From assembly GCA_041167105.1 (NCBI GenBank), contig JBEEGX010000034.1, positions 1 through 30,981 of the forward strand: a stretch of 30,981 nucleotides of DNA, written 5' to 3'. The first letter of the stretch is position 1. The number at the start of each line of letters is the position of its first letter. Source of the stretch: JAJPGZ01 sp041167105. GTDB taxonomy: Bacteria > Verrucomicrobiota > Verrucomicrobiia > Chthoniobacterales > UBA10450. The position numbers and the translations under genes are program-made. Positions 15,647 through 23,899 of this stretch are shown here, one piece after another. The notes below the pieces were generated by a model that saw only the letters and a program-made list of their open reading frames with translations, had not been told where the DNA came from and did no database searches.

Positions 15647-15655
15647 ATGTCGATC

Positions 15656-15766
15656 TTAGCGGCCGACCGGTGGCGGCGCGGGATTCGGTGGCAAAGGTTC
15701 CGGCCGCGGCATTGGTTTAGGCGCGGGCGGCGCCGGAGGTGTGGGTGAAGGAATTGGGTTTGGCAT
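15656..15766 (-). CDS. Small proline-rich ORF
   Basis: ATG 15766 opens a 36-codon frame that is about 45% proline (MPNPIPSPTPPAPPAPKP and onward) and ends at TAA 15656, the stop being part of an iterated 10-mer copy. It begins 13 bases after the stop of the upstream minus-strand gene, so it could be translated from the same mRNA. No homologue is recognised. GC-rich sequence easily yields such frames, so the call is tentative. If it is not a gene, 15647-15779 is a 133-base gap with nothing else visible. Confidence 0.3.
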   Translation of the reverse strand: MPNPIPSPTPPAPPAPKPMPRPEPLPPNPAPPPVGR

Positions 15767-15779
15767 TTGCCCTAACTAA

Positions 15780-16568
15780 TCACTGCCAGGGCTTGCCGTA
15801 AACCTGGTAAACGCGCGTGTAACCTCCGCCGAATTCGGGGTCCTTTTCGAAATTGAATTCGCGTTTGTCCGGCAACCACGTCAGCTCGCGCGGACGATCG
15901 GGATGGTTTGGATCGTAACAAATGTACTTGTCGATCTTGCCGCCGGGTTTCGAAGTGCGGCCGTAAATCAACACCGCATGATTGATGTGCAGGATAGGAT
16001 AATCGGACAAATACGCGACGAACATTTCGCCGCGCCCGAGCGTTTCGTTCAGGACCGCGTGTTCCTTTTCCTGATAATCGCGGCCGCGAATGGTGAACAT
16101 GCGGAAATTGCCGATGCGCGCATACGTCGGCCAACCGAGACCGAGATTGTTTTGCAGCACGCGCGTCTTCGCTTTGCTCAAGTCGCGCAGATTTGCGTAA
16201 CCGGGAAAGACGATGCGCTCGTTAGGTGACAATGGAGCATGCCACGGTTGCTTTCGCGTGATCTGGCGAATGCGATGCGCGAGTTCCTTGTCGTCAATCG
16301 GCGCCGCCTTCGGTTCGAAGCGCGCAAATTTGTAGAACTGCTCGACCGCGCGGCTCATGACAAAGCAACGTCGCGTGTAGCGATCCGTTTTCTCCTTGTG
16401 CGAACGCGAGGCCGGTTCGCGCACGCGAAGACCGTTGGCGTAATTCCACACCGTCCAGTTCGGAAACCAAAGCGTGTCGCGATCGAACTGAAACTCGCGC
16501 GCGTGTGCCGACGACAAGATCGACAATAAGCAAAGGCGAAGTGCCGTTCGCCGAATTTCCAAAATCAC
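15780..16568 (-). CDS. Exported protein, possibly papain-like
   Basis: The 262-residue protein starts at GTG 16568, overlapping the accA stop (GTGA). It has an N-terminal signal segment (about 1-23, LRLCLLSILSSAHA). I do not recognise a named family. A cysteine at the start of a helix (YTRRCFVMSRAVEQF, C68) and a later strand with histidine then an acidic/amide turn (HINHAVLIYG, H197; YICYDPN, D219/N221) give the Cys-His-Asp/Asn order of papain-like folds. This is a structural guess. Translational coupling to accA need not mean shared function. Confidence 0.6.
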   Translation of the reverse strand: MILEIRRTALRLCLLSILSSAHAREFQFDRDTLWFPNWTVWNYANGLRVREPASRSHKEKTDRYTRRCFVMSRAVEQFYKFARFEPKAAPIDDKELAHRIRQITRKQPWHAPLSPNERIVFPGYANLRDLSKAKTRVLQNNLGLGWPTYARIGNFRMFTIRGRDYQEKEHAVLNETLGRGEMFVAYLSDYPILHINHAVLIYGRTSKPGGKIDKYICYDPNHPDRPRELTWLPDKREFNFEKDPEFGGGYTRVYQVYGKPWQ

Positions 16569-17557
16569 ACTGAAGATCGCGCGGAGCCGCCGTTGGATTT
16601 TCCTTCCGCGAAATTGCCGAGCTCGCGGAATTTTTTGTAACGCTTCTTCAGGAGTTGTTCCGTCGGCAATTCGAGAAGTTTTTCCAGATTGCGCCGCAAC
16701 GCGCTGCCGAGATTCGCCGCCGCCAGATCGTAATCGCGATGCGCGCCGCCTTCCGGTTCGCGCACAATCTCATCGACGACATCGAGTTTGAGCAAATCGT
16801 GCGCGGTCAATTTCAACGCTTCGGCCGCTTCGGGCGCGTGCCGCCGGTCGCGCCACAAAATGGCCGAGCAAGCTTCCGGACTGATGACGGAGTAATACGC
16901 GTTCTCCATGATCAAAACGCGATCGGCCACGCCGATGCCGAGCGCGCCGCCCGAGCCGCCTTCGCCGATGACCGCGGCGACAATCGGCACGCGCAGATGC
17001 ATCATCTCACGCAAATTCACCGCGATCGCTTCCGCGATGTGACGTTCCTCCGAGCCGATACCAGGATACGCGCCCGGAGTATCAATGAGCGATATGACGG
17101 CCATGCCGAATTTCTCCGCCAGCCTCATCAAGCGCAGCGCTTTGCGATAACCTTCCGGATGCGCGCAGCCGAAATTGCGCATCACATTCTCTTTCGTGTT
17201 GCGGCCCTTCTGATGGGTGAGGACGACGCAGCGATGCGAGCCTAACCGCGCCAATCCGCTCGGCATGGCGCGGTCGTCGGCGAAAAATCGATCGCCATGC
17301 AATTCGATAAAGTCGCTGAAGCATCGCTCGATGTAATCGAGCGCGAAGGGCCGTTGTGTATGTCTTGCGATTTGCACCCGCTGCCAGGCTGTCAGGTTGT
17401 CATAAACTTCGCGCCGTGTGCGCCCGAGCTTTGCCTCCATCGCTTCCACTTCCGAGTCAAGATCGACATCGTGCTCATCGGAATGACTGCGCAGCTCCTG
17501 CAATTTCTTTTGCAGTTCCAGGATCGGTTTTTCGAAATCGAGCGGCTGCAATTCCAT
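16565..17557 (-). CDS. accA: Acetyl-CoA carboxylase carboxyltransferase subunit alpha
   Basis: AccA, with AccD, moves the carboxyl group from biotin-BCCP to acetyl-CoA to make malonyl-CoA for fatty acid synthesis. The 330-residue length matches the family (about 320). Clear signatures are LDYIERCFSDFIELHGDRFFADD, the GRNTKENVMRNFG substrate loop, PEGYRKALRLM, ISLIDTPGAYPG, GEGGSGGALGIGVADRV and YSVISPEACSAILW. accD is not in the window. The gene lies 4 bases downstream of the LysM protein on the same strand. Confidence 0.96.
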   Translation of the reverse strand: MELQPLDFEKPILELQKKLQELRSHSDEHDVDLDSEVEAMEAKLGRTRREVYDNLTAWQRVQIARHTQRPFALDYIERCFSDFIELHGDRFFADDRAMPSGLARLGSHRCVVLTHQKGRNTKENVMRNFGCAHPEGYRKALRLMRLAEKFGMAVISLIDTPGAYPGIGSEERHIAEAIAVNLREMMHLRVPIVAAVIGEGGSGGALGIGVADRVLIMENAYYSVISPEACSAILWRDRRHAPEAAEALKLTAHDLLKLDVVDEIVREPEGGAHRDYDLAAANLGSALRRNLEKLLELPTEQLLKKRYKKFRELGNFAEGKSNGGSARSSV

Positions 17558-17561
17558 CGCG

Positions 17562-18401
17562 CTAATCGGTAATGGTGACAGGCATGTTCTTGTTTACAAG
17601 GCTGCTCAGTTCTTCCACGTCGGTGGCCGCCAAACCAATGCCCGCGGGCGGCGGCGGTTGCTCGAGATTCGGGTGCGCGCCGTCGGCCACGGAATAAATC
17701 GTGTAAGCGGACGAGCCCAACCGGATCCAGCGCGTGCTGCCGACGTACTCTCTGGTTCCGAAGCCGACGCGCTTGCCGCCGCGAAACGCCATCACCTCCG
17801 CCACTTTCGTCGCCACTTTCGGCGGCTGCTTCGGGCTGAGTTTCTCTTCCTGAATGTGGTACTGCTTGAAAAAATTTCCGTGGTCCAAAAGCACGATCAA
17901 CTTCGGTTTGCGTTGGACGAAGAGCGAAAATTCCGGATGCGAGATGAGCAATTTCTCGCCGATGTGCAGCATAGTGCTGCTCATATTGTTCATGCGCATG
18001 ATCAGCTCCGGCGTCGATTTCACCCGGCGCGCGACGTTCTGCAAAACGTCGCCCGGTTTCACAATGTATTCCTGTTTTTCGGGCGAAGGCGTGCGCGACA
18101 GCAGGACGTCGACATTGATTTCGCCTAACAAATCCTTCGCTTCGTCCGTGTGCTGGCTGTTCGGATATTTCGCGATGAAGGCCATGAGCGCGCCGCGCGC
18201 CTCCGGCAATTTGCTGTCCTGCCGCAGTTTCGCCGCCGCCTGAAACTCCGGCAGTGAGATGTCGATCCTAGCTTCTTGCGGCAGCTCGCCTTTCTTTTCT
18301 TTCTCGATCACGATCTGCTGTTTGAAAAACAGGTTGTAACCGAAAAAAGCCGCGCTGCCGAAAATCACGACAGCCAAAAATAAAACGAAAAGCCATTTCA
18401 T
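17562..18401 (-). CDS. LysM protein with degenerate L,D-transpeptidase (YkuD-like) domain lacking cysteine
   Basis: The 279-residue protein has an N-terminal membrane anchor (about 3-25), a helical tetratricopeptide-like stretch (about 50-95), a LysM domain (YIVKPGDVLQNVARRVKSTPELIMRMNN, about 112-140) and a C-terminal region built like a YkuD L,D-transpeptidase. Where that family has its His-Gly-Cys-x-Arg catalytic signature before DAEEL, this protein reads AGIGLA (about 253-258) then TDVEELSSLV. The whole protein has no cysteine, so transpeptidase activity is very unlikely; a peptidoglycan-binding or scaffold role is more plausible. It sits just upstream of accA. Confidence 0.75.
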   Translation of the reverse strand: MKWLFVLFLAVVIFGSAAFFGYNLFFKQQIVIEKEKKGELPQEARIDISLPEFQAAAKLRQDSKLPEARGALMAFIAKYPNSQHTDEAKDLLGEINVDVLLSRTPSPEKQEYIVKPGDVLQNVARRVKSTPELIMRMNNMSSTMLHIGEKLLISHPEFSLFVQRKPKLIVLLDHGNFFKQYHIQEEKLSPKQPPKVATKVAEVMAFRGGKRVGFGTREYVGSTRWIRLGSSAYTIYSVADGAHPNLEQPPPPAGIGLAATDVEELSSLVNKNMPVTITD

Positions 18402-18455
18402 CCGCGGGAGACAACCATGCCGAAGCCGCGCCGCTGAGCAACCGCGCGCTGGTCG

Positions 18456-18914
18456 TTAGGGCGTTTTCGTTTCCGGTTGCGTCCCGGGAAACAAGCGATG
18501 CCAGAGCCGGCCGATCGTTGGCTCCTCTTCATTGCTCCAGGTGAAGTGACAATCCCCGCAGTAGAATTCCTTCGGCAAAATCCGCAGGGTGTAGAGCAAG
18601 ACCATCATCCACGGCGTAATCGCCTTTCGGGTCATTTGCGGATATTCGATGTTTGAAGAATTGCATTGCGGGCAACGCACCATCGCAGTGCCGATCTGCG
18701 GATCGCTCTGCTGCCATTCGACCATCAGATTTTGCGCGCGTTCGAAATCGTCGTCCTGCACCTGCAATTTCACATTCGCCTGCGGCTTCGACATGAAGGC
18801 GACGCGTTGGAGATGGCCTTCGTTATGAATATCGGCGCGGATGCCCGCTTTCTGGAAGCGATCTTTCAGCTCCCGCGCTTTGGCCGGTTCGTGAAATGTT
18901 GCGATCGTAACCAT
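18456..18914 (-). CDS. DUF2007-like protein with zinc-ribbon cysteines and a membrane segment
   Basis: The 152-residue product opens with MVTIATFHEPAKARELKDRFQKAG and a ferredoxin-like fold resembling DUF2007 signal-transducing proteins (about 1-65). Two CxxC pairs follow (CPQCN near 82 and CGDC near 118), a zinc ribbon split by a hydrophobic segment (PWMMVLLYTLRILP). I chose ATG 18914 because the domain usually starts with this residue pattern; ATG 18932 and TTG 18935 are alternatives. The stop codon TAA lies within a CCTAACG copy of the second motif. Function is unknown. Confidence 0.65.
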   Translation of the reverse strand: MVTIATFHEPAKARELKDRFQKAGIRADIHNEGHLQRVAFMSKPQANVKLQVQDDDFERAQNLMVEWQQSDPQIGTAMVRCPQCNSSNIEYPQMTRKAITPWMMVLLYTLRILPKEFYCGDCHFTWSNEEEPTIGRLWHRLFPGTQPETKTP

Positions 18915-18954
18915 CGCTGCTTGATAAAACATCAAACTTCAACCGAGTGCAACA

Positions 18955-18979
18955 TGTCGATCTTGCCCTTGTCGATCTT
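18955..18979. repeat. Tandem pair of exact iterated 10-mers, 15-bp spacing
   Basis: TGTCGATCTT occurs at 18955-18964 and again at 18970-18979 in the same orientation, 15 bases apart, in the short gap between the DUF420 gene and the DUF2007-like gene. The second copy overlaps the DUF420 stop codon (minus-strand TAA in TAAGATCGACA). Orientation, spacing and stop overlap are the same as at 13007-13031. Confidence 0.85.
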
Positions 18980-19406
18980 ACCCGTGCGGCGGGAACCATT
19001 GATACAGCATCAGGTAAACGATCACGCCTGTGACCGAAACGTAGAGCCAGATCGGCATCGTCCATTTTCCAAGCCGGCGATGTTTATCCCAGCGCCGTTG
19101 AAACACCGGCACGAGCGTCATGATGACGAGCGGCAACACTGCAAACGCGAGCAACACGTGCGTGACGAGAATCGGAAAATAAATCCACGCGATCGCGCCG
19201 CTGTAACCGGAAGATTTTTCGCCGGCATGCACATGATAGATGACGTAGCAGATGAGAAACGCCGTCGACGTGATGATGGCGGCGATCATGCACGGCACGT
19301 GCCGCTGCCAAATCTCGCGCCGGATCCAGAACCAGCCGGCCGAAATGAAAACTGCGCTCACGAAATTGAGCGAAGCGTTGATCGCGGGTAAATTTTCAAT
19401 TGTCAT
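18978..19406 (-). CDS. DUF420 membrane protein
   Basis: The 142-residue protein has four hydrophobic segments and matches the DUF420 family: NFVSAVFISAGWFWIRR, then FLICYVIYHVHAGEKSSG, YFPILVTHVLLAFAVLPLV and the basic RRWDKHRRLGKWTMPIWLYVSVTGVIVY. Family members are linked to haem-copper oxidase assembly and often sit near SCO or cytochrome oxidase genes; no such neighbours are seen here. I chose ATG 19406 because the first membrane segment begins about ten residues later. The start codon overlaps the start codon of the divergent AsmA-like gene in one CATG. Confidence 0.85.
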   Translation of the reverse strand: MTIENLPAINASLNFVSAVFISAGWFWIRREIWQRHVPCMIAAIITSTAFLICYVIYHVHAGEKSSGYSGAIAWIYFPILVTHVLLAFAVLPLVIMTLVPVFQRRWDKHRRLGKWTMPIWLYVSVTGVIVYLMLYQWFPPHG

Positions 19407-21798
19407 GTCGACCGAAACTGTCGAGCCGCCGCCCACCTCTGCCACGTCCGGGCAAGATCGACAATCGCATTTCCACCGGCGTTTTCTGGTCAGCACGTTG
19501 CGTCTGCTCGTCGTGCTCGGGATTGCCGCGGGCGTCGGCGGCGGCTGGTATTTAGCGACGAAAGGATTCGGCCGCAAAACGCGCGAGCTCATCACCGAGG
19601 AGCTGCACAAGCGCGGCGTCGAAGCGCACATCGCGCATCTCACGCTCGATCCATTCCGCGGCCTCATCGCGCAGGACGTGCGCATTTACGATTATAAAAA
19701 TCGCGAGAACACGCTTGCGGTCGTGAGCGAGATCGCGCTCGATCTCAATTACGCCGCCTTGTTGCAACGTCAGCCCTTCCTAAACGGTCTCGACGTGCGC
19801 AATGCCCAACTGCGTTTGCCTGTGCCGGCGAAGAGCGCAAAAGAAAAACCGCAGCTGCAGCATTTCAACGCGCACATTTATTTTCCGCCGGAACAAATTG
19901 TCGTGAGCCAGGCGGAAGGATTGTTCTGCGGCGTGCGCATTTCCGTGACCGGCCAGTTGATCAAGCGCGCCGATTACAAACCTTCGCCGCCGCTCACGCC
20001 GGAAGAATGGGAAAGGCGATTGTCGATCTTGCAACGCCTCGTGGATGAACTCGAGAAGCTGAAATATCCGGCTGAGCATCCGTCGTTGCAGGTGAAGTTT
20101 AGCGGCGACCTCGCCGATCTGGAGGACGCGCGGGTCGAGGCGACGTTGCGCGGCGCGCACGTGCGGCGCGGCGAATATGAGTTGCACGATTTGCTCGCGA
20201 CCACCGAATACGCCGAGCAACGCCTAACGATCAATCAACTCGAATGGCATGACGCCGGCGGAATATTTTCCGCGCACGGCGATTGGAGCCGGCAAACCGG
20301 TGTGATCAATCTGCACGCGCGCAGCAGCATCGACGTGCAAGCGTTGCTGGCGTCGTTAGGCCAGGGCAAACTTCTGACCGATGCGATCTTTGCCTCTCCG
20401 CCCAAGATCGACATCTCCGCCTCGGGAAAAATCGGCGAGCAGCGGCCGGAATTTAAAATCACCGGACACGCCGCCGTCGATGGGTTGACCTATCACAACG
20501 TGCCGCTCACCGATGTCGCGGCCGATTTCGCGTGGGACGGCGAGCGCACGTTTGTGCGCGAATTGCGCGCACGTCAGGACAAAGGCGAGCTGCGCGCCGA
20601 CCTGCTCGATGCCCCAAATGATTTTCGTCTCAACGTCGACAGCACGATCGATCCGATGGTGGTAAAGAGCGCGCTCTCGCCCGAGATGCAGAAATTTTTA
20701 CGCGAGTGGCAATTTCAAGAGCGGCCCGCGATTCATCTCGAAATCCGCGGGCCTAACGACAAGCCGGAATCGTGGCAGGGTGACGGCACGCTTGCGCTCG
20801 GCCGCACGCGCTTTCGCGGCGCGTGGATGAATAGCGCGACTTCAAAAATTCATTTCGGCGACGGCGCGGTCACCTATTCCGATTTGCGCGTGGTGCGCGA
20901 CGATGGCAGCGGCAGCGGCACGTTCACCTACGATTTCAAAAATCACGAGGTGCGGATCAACAATATCAAAACCTCGATGAACCCGGTGGAGGCGATCGTG
21001 TGGGTCGATCCCGATCTGGTGAAAACAATTTTGCCTTACAAATTTCACCAGCCGCCGAACCTCTCGATCAACGGCCTGTATCAATTCGCCGGCGGCAAAG
21101 GAACGAAGATCGACATCGTGGTCGATGGCGCGCGCGGGCTCGATTACGTTTTTCTCGGCCAGACGTTGCCGTTCGATCGCGTGACCGCGAAATTGATTTT
21201 CACGAACGATCGCTTGCAGATTGTCGATCTTCGCGGGGCCATTTTTTCCGGCAGCGTGCGCGGCGGCGCCGAGATTTCACTCGCGCACAACGACCAGCGT
21301 TATCACGCGAAGATCGCGGCCGAGCACCTCGATTTTCCCAAGCTCACGGATTTGTATTGGCAATATAAAACGGCGCACGGTCTGCTCAACGGCGCATATG
21401 ATTTCACCGGCGTCGGCGCCGATGCGCGCGCCATGCGCGGCACCGGCAAAATCGAAGTGACCAACGGCGACGTCTTCGCCATTCCGGTTTTCGGACCGCT
21501 CTCCGGAATTATGTCGAGCATTTTGCCCGGCACCGGTTACAGCATCGGGAAGAAGGCGACGGCTTCATTCAAGATCGACAATGGCGTCATCCACACCGAC
21601 GACCTCGAAGTCGCGGGCGAATGGTTCAGCATGCTCGGCCACGGCGACCTTCACTTTCTCGACGACAAATTGAACTTCGAAGTGCGCATGGACATGCACG
21701 GCGCCGCCGGTCTGCTCATGAAACCGGTCTACAAATTTTTCGAATACGTCGGCGAAGGCAGTTTGAAGAAACCGGACTGGCATCCGAAGAGATTTTGA
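19405..21798 (+). CDS. AsmA/YhdP-like large membrane-anchored protein
   Basis: The 797-residue product has a short cytoplasmic tail, one transmembrane segment (about 30-50, STLRLLVVLGIAAGVGGGW) and a long periplasmic repeat of beta strands. Features such as HIAHLTLDPFRGLIAQDVRI near the start of the periplasmic part, RQPFLNGLDVRNAQLRLP, and the late GTGKIEVTNGDVFAIPVFGP segment are those of AsmA-family lipid-transfer bridge proteins. The family is thought to carry phospholipid between membranes; this protein's own role is inferred. The C-terminal FGPLSGIMSSILPGTGYSIG segment resembles DUF3971/AsmA-C ends. Start ATG 19405 overlaps the divergent start codon; an upstream start would run through the DUF420 gene. 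Six iterated 10-mers lie inside. Confidence 0.78.
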   Translation: MSTETVEPPPTSATSGQDRQSHFHRRFLVSTLRLLVVLGIAAGVGGGWYLATKGFGRKTRELITEELHKRGVEAHIAHLTLDPFRGLIAQDVRIYDYKNRENTLAVVSEIALDLNYAALLQRQPFLNGLDVRNAQLRLPVPAKSAKEKPQLQHFNAHIYFPPEQIVVSQAEGLFCGVRISVTGQLIKRADYKPSPPLTPEEWERRLSILQRLVDELEKLKYPAEHPSLQVKFSGDLADLEDARVEATLRGAHVRRGEYELHDLLATTEYAEQRLTINQLEWHDAGGIFSAHGDWSRQTGVINLHARSSIDVQALLASLGQGKLLTDAIFASPPKIDISASGKIGEQRPEFKITGHAAVDGLTYHNVPLTDVAADFAWDGERTFVRELRARQDKGELRADLLDAPNDFRLNVDSTIDPMVVKSALSPEMQKFLREWQFQERPAIHLEIRGPNDKPESWQGDGTLALGRTRFRGAWMNSATSKIHFGDGAVTYSDLRVVRDDGSGSGTFTYDFKNHEVRINNIKTSMNPVEAIVWVDPDLVKTILPYKFHQPPNLSINGLYQFAGGKGTKIDIVVDGARGLDYVFLGQTLPFDRVTAKLIFTNDRLQIVDLRGAIFSGSVRGGAEISLAHNDQRYHAKIAAEHLDFPKLTDLYWQYKTAHGLLNGAYDFTGVGADARAMRGTGKIEVTNGDVFAIPVFGPLSGIMSSILPGTGYSIGKKATASFKIDNGVIHTDDLEVAGEWFSMLGHGDLHFLDDKLNFEVRMDMHGAAGLLMKPVYKFFEYVGEGSLKKPDWHPKRF

Positions 21799-22649
21799 AA
21801 ATCCTCCTCGGCGCGCACATGTCGATCGGTGGCGGCGTGCACATGGCGATCGAGCGCGGCTGCTCGATTCAATGCACGGCCGTGCAGATATTCGTGAAGA
21901 ACAACATGCAATGGTTCGCCCGTCCGCTCGCGCGCGAAGAGATCCGCGCGTTTCTCGATCACCGGCAACGCGCCGAGCTATTGTCGATCTTCGCGCACAG
22001 CAATTATCTCATCAATCTTGCGGCGACGAATCCGCTGTTTCACGCGAACTCCATGCGCGCCCTGGCCGAGGAGCTCACGCGCGCCGATCAACTCGAGCTG
22101 CCGTTTCTTGTGATGCATCCCGGCGCGCATCTCGGCGCCGGCGAAGAAGCTGGCCTAACGAAGATCGCCAATTCGATCGACGCCGTCTTCGAAGTAATCC
22201 CGAATGTGAAAACGAAAATCGCGCTCGAGACCACGGCCGGGCAAGGCTCGTGTCTGGGCCATCGCTTCGAACACATCGCGCACATCATCGAGAACGTGCG
22301 CGAGCCGGAGCGCTTGTGCGTCTGCCTCGACACCGCGCATGTCTTCGCTGCCGGTTACGACATCTCGAGCGAAGCGGGCACGCGAAAAACGTTTCGCGAA
22401 TTCGATCGCGTCATTGGATTGAAAAAACTCGAGGCGATTCACCTGAACGATTCGAAAACGCCGCGCGGCTCGCGGGTAGATCGACATGAACACATCGGTA
22501 AAGGAAAAATCGGTCTCGATGCGTTTCGATTCATCATGCGCGACAAACGTCTCCGCAAAATCCCGAAGGTGCTCGAAACCCCAAAGGAAAAGAATCTCGC
22601 CGAAGATATCGCCAACCTGAAAACGCTGCGCGGCTTGGTTCAGGCCTGA
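21795..22649 (+). CDS. nfo: Endonuclease IV (apurinic/apyrimidinic endonuclease)
   Basis: This 284-residue TIM-barrel nuclease has three metal ions in the family and cuts 5' of abasic sites in base excision repair. Metal-ligand segments are in order: GAHMSIGGG, HSNYL, MHPGAHLG, ALETTAGQG, CVCLDTAHVFAAGYD, AIHLNDSK, DRHEHIGKG and LETPKE. I chose TTG 21795 because it overlaps the upstream stop as TTGA and gives the standard N-terminus MKILLGAH. It is therefore coupled to the AsmA-like gene. The stop lies in a 12-base palindrome shared with murA. Confidence 0.95.
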   Translation: MKILLGAHMSIGGGVHMAIERGCSIQCTAVQIFVKNNMQWFARPLAREEIRAFLDHRQRAELLSIFAHSNYLINLAATNPLFHANSMRALAEELTRADQLELPFLVMHPGAHLGAGEEAGLTKIANSIDAVFEVIPNVKTKIALETTAGQGSCLGHRFEHIAHIIENVREPERLCVCLDTAHVFAAGYDISSEAGTRKTFREFDRVIGLKKLEAIHLNDSKTPRGSRVDRHEHIGKGKIGLDAFRFIMRDKRLRKIPKVLETPKEKNLAEDIANLKTLRGLVQA

Positions 22650-22650
22650 A
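22639..22650. terminator. 12-bp perfect palindrome shared by the nfo and murA stop regions
   Basis: TTCAGGCCTGAA is a perfect palindrome holding the murA stop (22640-22642 on the minus strand) and the nfo stop (22647-22649). The convergent genes overlap by 10 bases and both proteins consequently end in VQA. A true hairpin would be short, so a terminator role is weak; it may be a dyad protein site or coincidence. Confidence 0.25.
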
Positions 22651-23899
22651 CGCGTTCGATCTCGGCGCCGAGATCGCGCAGCTTTTCATCGAGGTGTTCG
22701 TAGCCGCGGTCGATGTGATAAACGCGACTCACTTCGGTCACACCGTCCGCTTTCAATCCCGCGAGCACGAGCGCAGCCGACGCGCGCAGATCGCTCGCCA
22801 TCACCGGCGCGCCGTGAAGCCGATCGACTCCTTTGATGACCGCGGTCGGCCCTTCAAGATCGACATGTGCGCCCATGCGTTTCAGTTCCGCCACGTGCAT
22901 GTAACGTTGCGGGAAAATTTGTTCGGTGATGACGCTGATGCCGTCGGTCGTCGAGAGCAGCGCGCACATTTGCGCCTGCATGTCGGTCGGAAATCCGGGA
23001 TACGGTTCAGTCACTAATTCGAGCGGCTTGGTCGCGCCATTCGGCGAAACCGAAATGGAATCGCCGTCGATGTCGAGCTTATATCCGCAGTTCGTTAGCG
23101 CCGTCGTCACCGACTGCACATGCTCTGCCTCGACGCGTTTGATCGTGATCCCTTTGCCGCAAATCGCACCCGCGACCAGAAACGTTCCCGCTTCGATGCG
23201 ATCGGGAATGACGTCGTGCTCCGCCCCGTGCAATTCTTTCACGCCTTCGATAATCAAGCGCCGCGTGCCGGCGCCTTCAATCTTCGCGCCCATCTTGTTC
23301 AGAAAATTTGCAAGATCGACAACTTCCGGTTCCTGCGCTGCGCCTTCGATCACCGTCGTGCCTTCGGCCAACACCGCCGCCATCATCACGTTATCGGTGC
23401 CGAGCACAGTCGGTCCAAATTTTCCGCGCAAGTTAATGATCGCGCCGGTCAATTTCGGCGCGAACACTTTTATGTTACCGCCTTCCACGCGCACCGCCGC
23501 GCCGAGCGCTTCGAACCCTTTCAAATGCAAATCGATCGGCCGATCGCCAATGACGCAACCGCCCGGCATCGACACGGTCGCTTCCTTGCACCGGCCTAAC
23601 AACGGCCCGATCACGCAGACCGACGCGCGCATTCGCCTGACGACGTCGTACGGCGCGACTGAATTCACATTCTCGGCTGTCACCGCGACGTTGCCGCTGG
23701 CCCGTTCCACATGCGCGCCGAGGTGCGCCAGAATTTGCACCATGTAATTGGTGTCGCTCAGGTCGGGCACGCGGCGGATGCAACATTCCTCACGCGTGAG
23801 CAGCGTCGCGGCCAGAATCGGCAGCGCGGAATTTTTCGAGCCGCTGATCTTGATCGAGCCGCTGAGTGCGTGGCCACCGTGGATGCGAATTTTATCCAT
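22640..23899 (-). CDS. murA: UDP-N-acetylglucosamine 1-carboxyvinyltransferase
   Basis: MurA transfers enolpyruvate from PEP to UDP-GlcNAc, the first committed step of peptidoglycan synthesis. The 419-residue length is exactly typical. K22-N23 in SGSKNSALP and C115 in MPGGCVIGDRPIDLH match E. coli numbering; C115 is the residue modified by fosfomycin, so sensitivity is possible. RIEAGTFLVAGA and the YHIDRGYEHLDEKLRDLGA tail also fit. ATG 23899 was chosen over the longer in-frame start at 24010, which would lie deep in prmC; as called, it overlaps prmC by 8 bases. Confidence 0.97.
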   Translation of the reverse strand: MDKIRIHGGHALSGSIKISGSKNSALPILAATLLTREECCIRRVPDLSDTNYMVQILAHLGAHVERASGNVAVTAENVNSVAPYDVVRRMRASVCVIGPLLGRCKEATVSMPGGCVIGDRPIDLHLKGFEALGAAVRVEGGNIKVFAPKLTGAIINLRGKFGPTVLGTDNVMMAAVLAEGTTVIEGAAQEPEVVDLANFLNKMGAKIEGAGTRRLIIEGVKELHGAEHDVIPDRIEAGTFLVAGAICGKGITIKRVEAEHVQSVTTALTNCGYKLDIDGDSISVSPNGATKPLELVTEPYPGFPTDMQAQMCALLSTTDGISVITEQIFPQRYMHVAELKRMGAHVDLEGPTAVIKGVDRLHGAPVMASDLRASAALVLAGLKADGVTEVSRVYHIDRGYEHLDEKLRDLGAEIERVQA

